Shown one piece after another: positions 61,312-64,000 of a stretch of 64,000 bases of DNA. This stretch comes from Melampsora larici-populina 98AG31. Taxonomy: Eukaryota; Basidiomycota; Pucciniomycetes; Pucciniales; Melampsoraceae. Position numbers and translations under genes: made by a program. How positions within the stretch are numbered: the first letter of the stretch is position 1; each line of letters starts with the position of its first letter. Location: assembly GCF_000204055.1 (NCBI RefSeq), contig NW_006768780.1, positions 160,286 through 224,285 of the forward strand, read 5' to 3'. The notes beneath the pieces are model-generated. The model did no database searches. It saw nothing but the letters and a program-made list of their open reading frames with translations, and was not told where the DNA came from.

Positions 61312-61796
61312 ACTGTCGAAAAGAATCAGTAAGTGATTTTTATTCTTGTTAGAGTCTCTTTCATCTTTGATTACTAACTACTCTTTCAATTCTCTATTAT
61401 CTTCGTTTCTACTCTTTTCATCTTCAGTTATCATTAATTTGTCTGTTAACTGTTTCGCCACGTGCTCCTCACGAATCTTTCTGAGCTCGCAGGTAGATGG
61501 CTTTTATCTTTTAACTCTTTGTTGTGTGTTTTTCTTTTCTGATATCTCTTTCTCTCTAACACTTAGGTCAGTTCTTTAGAGTCGTTGTCGACAAGCCAGA
61601 AGCTAGTCTGATCAACGTACCCTGTTGCCCTCAGGTGTGTGACTGTCGAAAAGAATCATTATCATTAATTTGTCTGTTAACTGTTTCGCCGCGTGCTCCT
61701 CACGAATCTTTCTGAGCTCGCAGGTCAGTTCTTTAGAGTCGTTGTCGACAAGCCAGAAGCTAGTCTGATCAACGTACCCTGTTGCCCTCAGGTGTA
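61312..61796 (+). repeat. Tandem duplication with precise loss of two introns
   Basis: Copy 1 (61312-61640) contains two GT-AG segments, 61329-61427 (GTAAGT...CTTCAG, with TACTAAC inside) and 61493-61566 (GTAGAT...CTTAG). Copy 2 (61642-61796) is the same sequence with exactly these segments missing and a single substitution in about 150 bp. The junctions are AGAATCA/TTATC and CTCGCAG/GTCAG. Copy 2 is therefore most simply a reverse-transcribed spliced leader. Confidence 0.9.
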
Positions 61797-61916
61797 TCCA
61801 TTTTTGAACAGCTTCTTAGGCCGTGATCTATTCAGATCAGAACTGAACTTCTCGAGGCACACGTGTTTTTACATGGTAGCGAGAGAACTTGCGATCTTAT
61901 CGACCAGTCCAATTTT

Positions 61917-64000
61917 ATGAATCTCAAAGATATCGACTCCGAATCTTTGGATCATTCTACCGTCACCGAAGGTTCCACTTCGTCCAACTCAGCCGATTCA
62001 TTTCGAACGGTTCATCCAAATCCTGCCGATCTTACTTCTGAAATGACTAGTTCTTTACCAGGTACCAACTCTACCATGCCGGGATCTTTGGATTCCAGGA
62101 CTTTTGGGAACTCTGTGCAAAAGTTCTCACAAAATATGGTGAACTCTTTGAGCAAATTCAAAGTGTCAGATGTTCTCACTGCCGAAAATCATACCGAGTG
62201 GAGCCAGTCCCTCATGGAGGTGTTTATGTCACTCGATCTTCATCAGTTTGTTAAAGTCAAGAACTTTGCAAACGATTCTATGTCTCCAGAAGAAAATGAA
62301 AAGACTAAATTCAATCTAACGACGTACATACTAAGTCATCTTCATCAAGTCAACAAAGTTCGAACTCGGAATCATCTCACTAACCCGGAGGATGTTACGG
62401 AAATCATTTACGACCCGTATCTCTGCTGGTCCTTCCTCAAGGAGTACCATAATCGTATCTCTGAAGACAAGCTCGAGGTTGTCACCAGATCCTTGTATGC
62501 GTGTCAGATCAGCAAGTCCGACACTCTCACGTCGTTTGTCGATAAGTTCGAAAATCTTATTCGAGAATTCTACCGGTTGAAGGGAGAAATGTCTGATGTA
62601 CAATCAGCTCGAATGCTTCTCTCTGCGATTCCGTCTCTTTCAATCGAATCGAAAGAGTATATCCACAATACTGTTGTTCCCCTTACTAGGGAAGGTGTAG
62701 CTAGGTATCTCCGCAGATACGAAGAACGCCATGGTTGGTCCTGTTCTACCGTCAGGGAAGTCCACTCGGTTTCAGCTCGAAACGCAAAACCGGATTCGTC
62801 AAATGGCTGTACTCCTGATAACTGCGTTGGACCACACATGGCTAAAAATTGTTGGTCCAAACCTGAAAATGCGGACAAACGCAAAGCTTTTCTAGCGAAA
62901 ATTCGTGGTCGTTCTGGAACCTCATCCGTAGATACCTCAAACCATCAAGCTTCTAATCATACCTCATCTTCATCTTCAGTCAGGGGTGTTAAGAACGTGT
63001 TCGATTCGGATGTGAACACTGCCTCCGCTAGCTTCGCGTACCTCTCTTTGAACATTGAACTTGTTGAAGGAACTACTCAAGTGGCGTTAAAAGATGACTC
63101 AGTTTTCTCTGCTTCGCCATCCGTGTTTGAGGAAGACCCTACGGTTGAAGCTTCCGTATCCGCTGCTCTGTCAAATTCCCGCGACTGGGCCCTTCACGAC
63201 ACCGGTGCGACTCACCACATGTTCAAAGATGACAAATTCTTTGACAAATCATCGTTAGTTCGGATCGATGATGCCAGTAAACGTCTAAGACTCGCCGGTG
63301 GAGACATGACACTGTCAGTCCACAGTCGAGGTGTTGCAAAACTTTTGGCTGGTGATGATAGTCTCTTTGAATTAAAGAACTGTCTTTATGTTCCCGATTT
63401 ATCCCGAAATCTCGTTGCTGGTGGACTTCTCAAGAAACTGGGAGTTCGTGAGATCTTTCACGACAGCAAGAATTTCTCCTTGGTCTTGGACGGACTGGCC
63501 ATCTTCAACGGATTTATATCCGATAACAACTTGATGTTTATCCTACTCCAACCTGTGAGTCAGGTCACTTCATCTTCCGCCTCAACTTCAAACACTGAAA
63601 TCAACTCTCTGCTTCAACATCGTCGACTAGGGCATGTAAGCTCTAAATACATCAAATTGATGGAAAAGCATGGAAGTGTTGAGGAGTTGGACCACTTTGA
63701 GGATATTGGAAATTGTGAAATTTGTTCATTGTCTAAAAATACCAAAATCCCACATAATCATACTCGTCCTCGTGCTAGAACCTTTCTGGAAAACGTCCAT
63801 GTAGATGTTAGTGGTATCATGCGGAACCCAGGCCTGAACAATGAAAGTTATTACATATTATTCTGTGATGATTTATCCTCGTTTCGACACATCTATCCTC
63901 TTTCACATAAATCAAAAGAAGAAGTCTATGATGTGTTTCTGGAATACATAGCTGTCTGTGAGAGACAAACTAGCTGCTCAGTAAAACAGTTCACCCTGGA
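61917..64000 (+). mobile_element. Ty1/copia gag-pol, intact in window, runs off the end
   Basis: One uninterrupted frame from the ATG at 61917 (MNLKDIDSESLD) to the window edge, about 695 codons. Gag-like region, then a zinc knuckle variant (CTPDNCVGPHMAKNC; spacing C-x4-C-x3-H-x4-C, not the standard CCHC), aspartic protease (DWALHDTGATHHM), GAG-pre-integrase (LLQHRRLGHVSS, CEICSLSK), and the start of the integrase core (VHVDVSGIM, CDDLSSF) with the first catalytic Asp residues. RT and RNase H should follow beyond 64000. The open frame suggests a young, possibly mobile copy. Small minus-strand frames at 62331-62884 are shadows. Confidence 0.9.

Larger units (their letters stand above)
60612..61873 (+). 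mobile_element. 5' LTR/leader of a Ty1/copia element, interrupted by a MITE
   Basis: Reconstructed start TGTTGT at 60612, split after six bases by the MITE at 60618-61240, continuing ACACAGGGG and ending TTTTTACA at 61873. It is followed immediately by TGGTAGCGAGAG, resembling a primer-binding site for initiator tRNA as in Ty1. It contains the intron-minus duplication described separately. The 3' LTR lies beyond the window, so LTR limits are inference. Confidence 0.6.

Noticed and set aside
62331..62884. Minus-strand frames inside the copia element
   Set aside because: Shadows of the continuous gag-pol frame on the plus strand.

Overview
The window looks like nuclear DNA of a rust fungus (Pucciniales, Melampsora- or Puccinia-like). 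It is AT-rich, with small genes cut by short GT-AG introns (about 50-160 bp), a local family of F-box-like/LRR genes, small secreted proteins, and very dense transposon content. The assignment is inferred from gene architecture and repeat content; no rRNA, tRNA or marker locus was seen.

Host-type genes sit in islands. 0.5-5 kb: a C2H2 zinc-finger protein (minus), a possible 70-residue spliced gene (plus) and a four-exon secreted histidine-rich repeat protein (minus). 14-23 kb: three F-box-like/LRR paralogues, each damaged differently (LTR insertion, late stop codon, 206-bp MITE). 30.5-35 kb: two tandem, apparently intact five-exon paralogues of a family I do not recognise, with matching exon structure. 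50-55 kb: REV1 translesion polymerase and the COX20 assembly factor, head to head. 56.6 kb: a cysteine-rich secreted-protein reading frame.

Mobile DNA fills the rest. It includes a Helitron Rep-helicase gene (24.3-28.8 kb) with one stop and one frameshift plus a second Helitron remnant at 10-12 kb; three copies of a 1.6-1.8 kb TG...CA solo-LTR-like unit (10.2, 14.4 and 40.5 kb); and a 5.1 kb CACTA-like element (40716-45835) carrying fragments of condensin CAP-G and other genes. There are also two identical-length 623-bp CACTA-like MITEs, hAT-like elements, a 5'-truncated chromovirus (Ty3/gypsy) pol with its 3' LTR, and a Ty1/copia element running off the right end. Several insertions are resolved to the base by target-site duplications and by frames or alignments that close when the insertion is removed.

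The most unusual signals are: (1) a tandem duplication in the copia LTR in which the second copy exactly lacks two GT-AG introns present in the first; (2) the gene-capturing CACTA-like element, itself nested; (3) clusters of short perfect hairpins at 13.1-13.6 kb and 39.2-39.9 kb; (4) the tandem five-exon gene pair beside the Helitron; (5) the secreted His-rich repeat protein with a possible Kex2 site.
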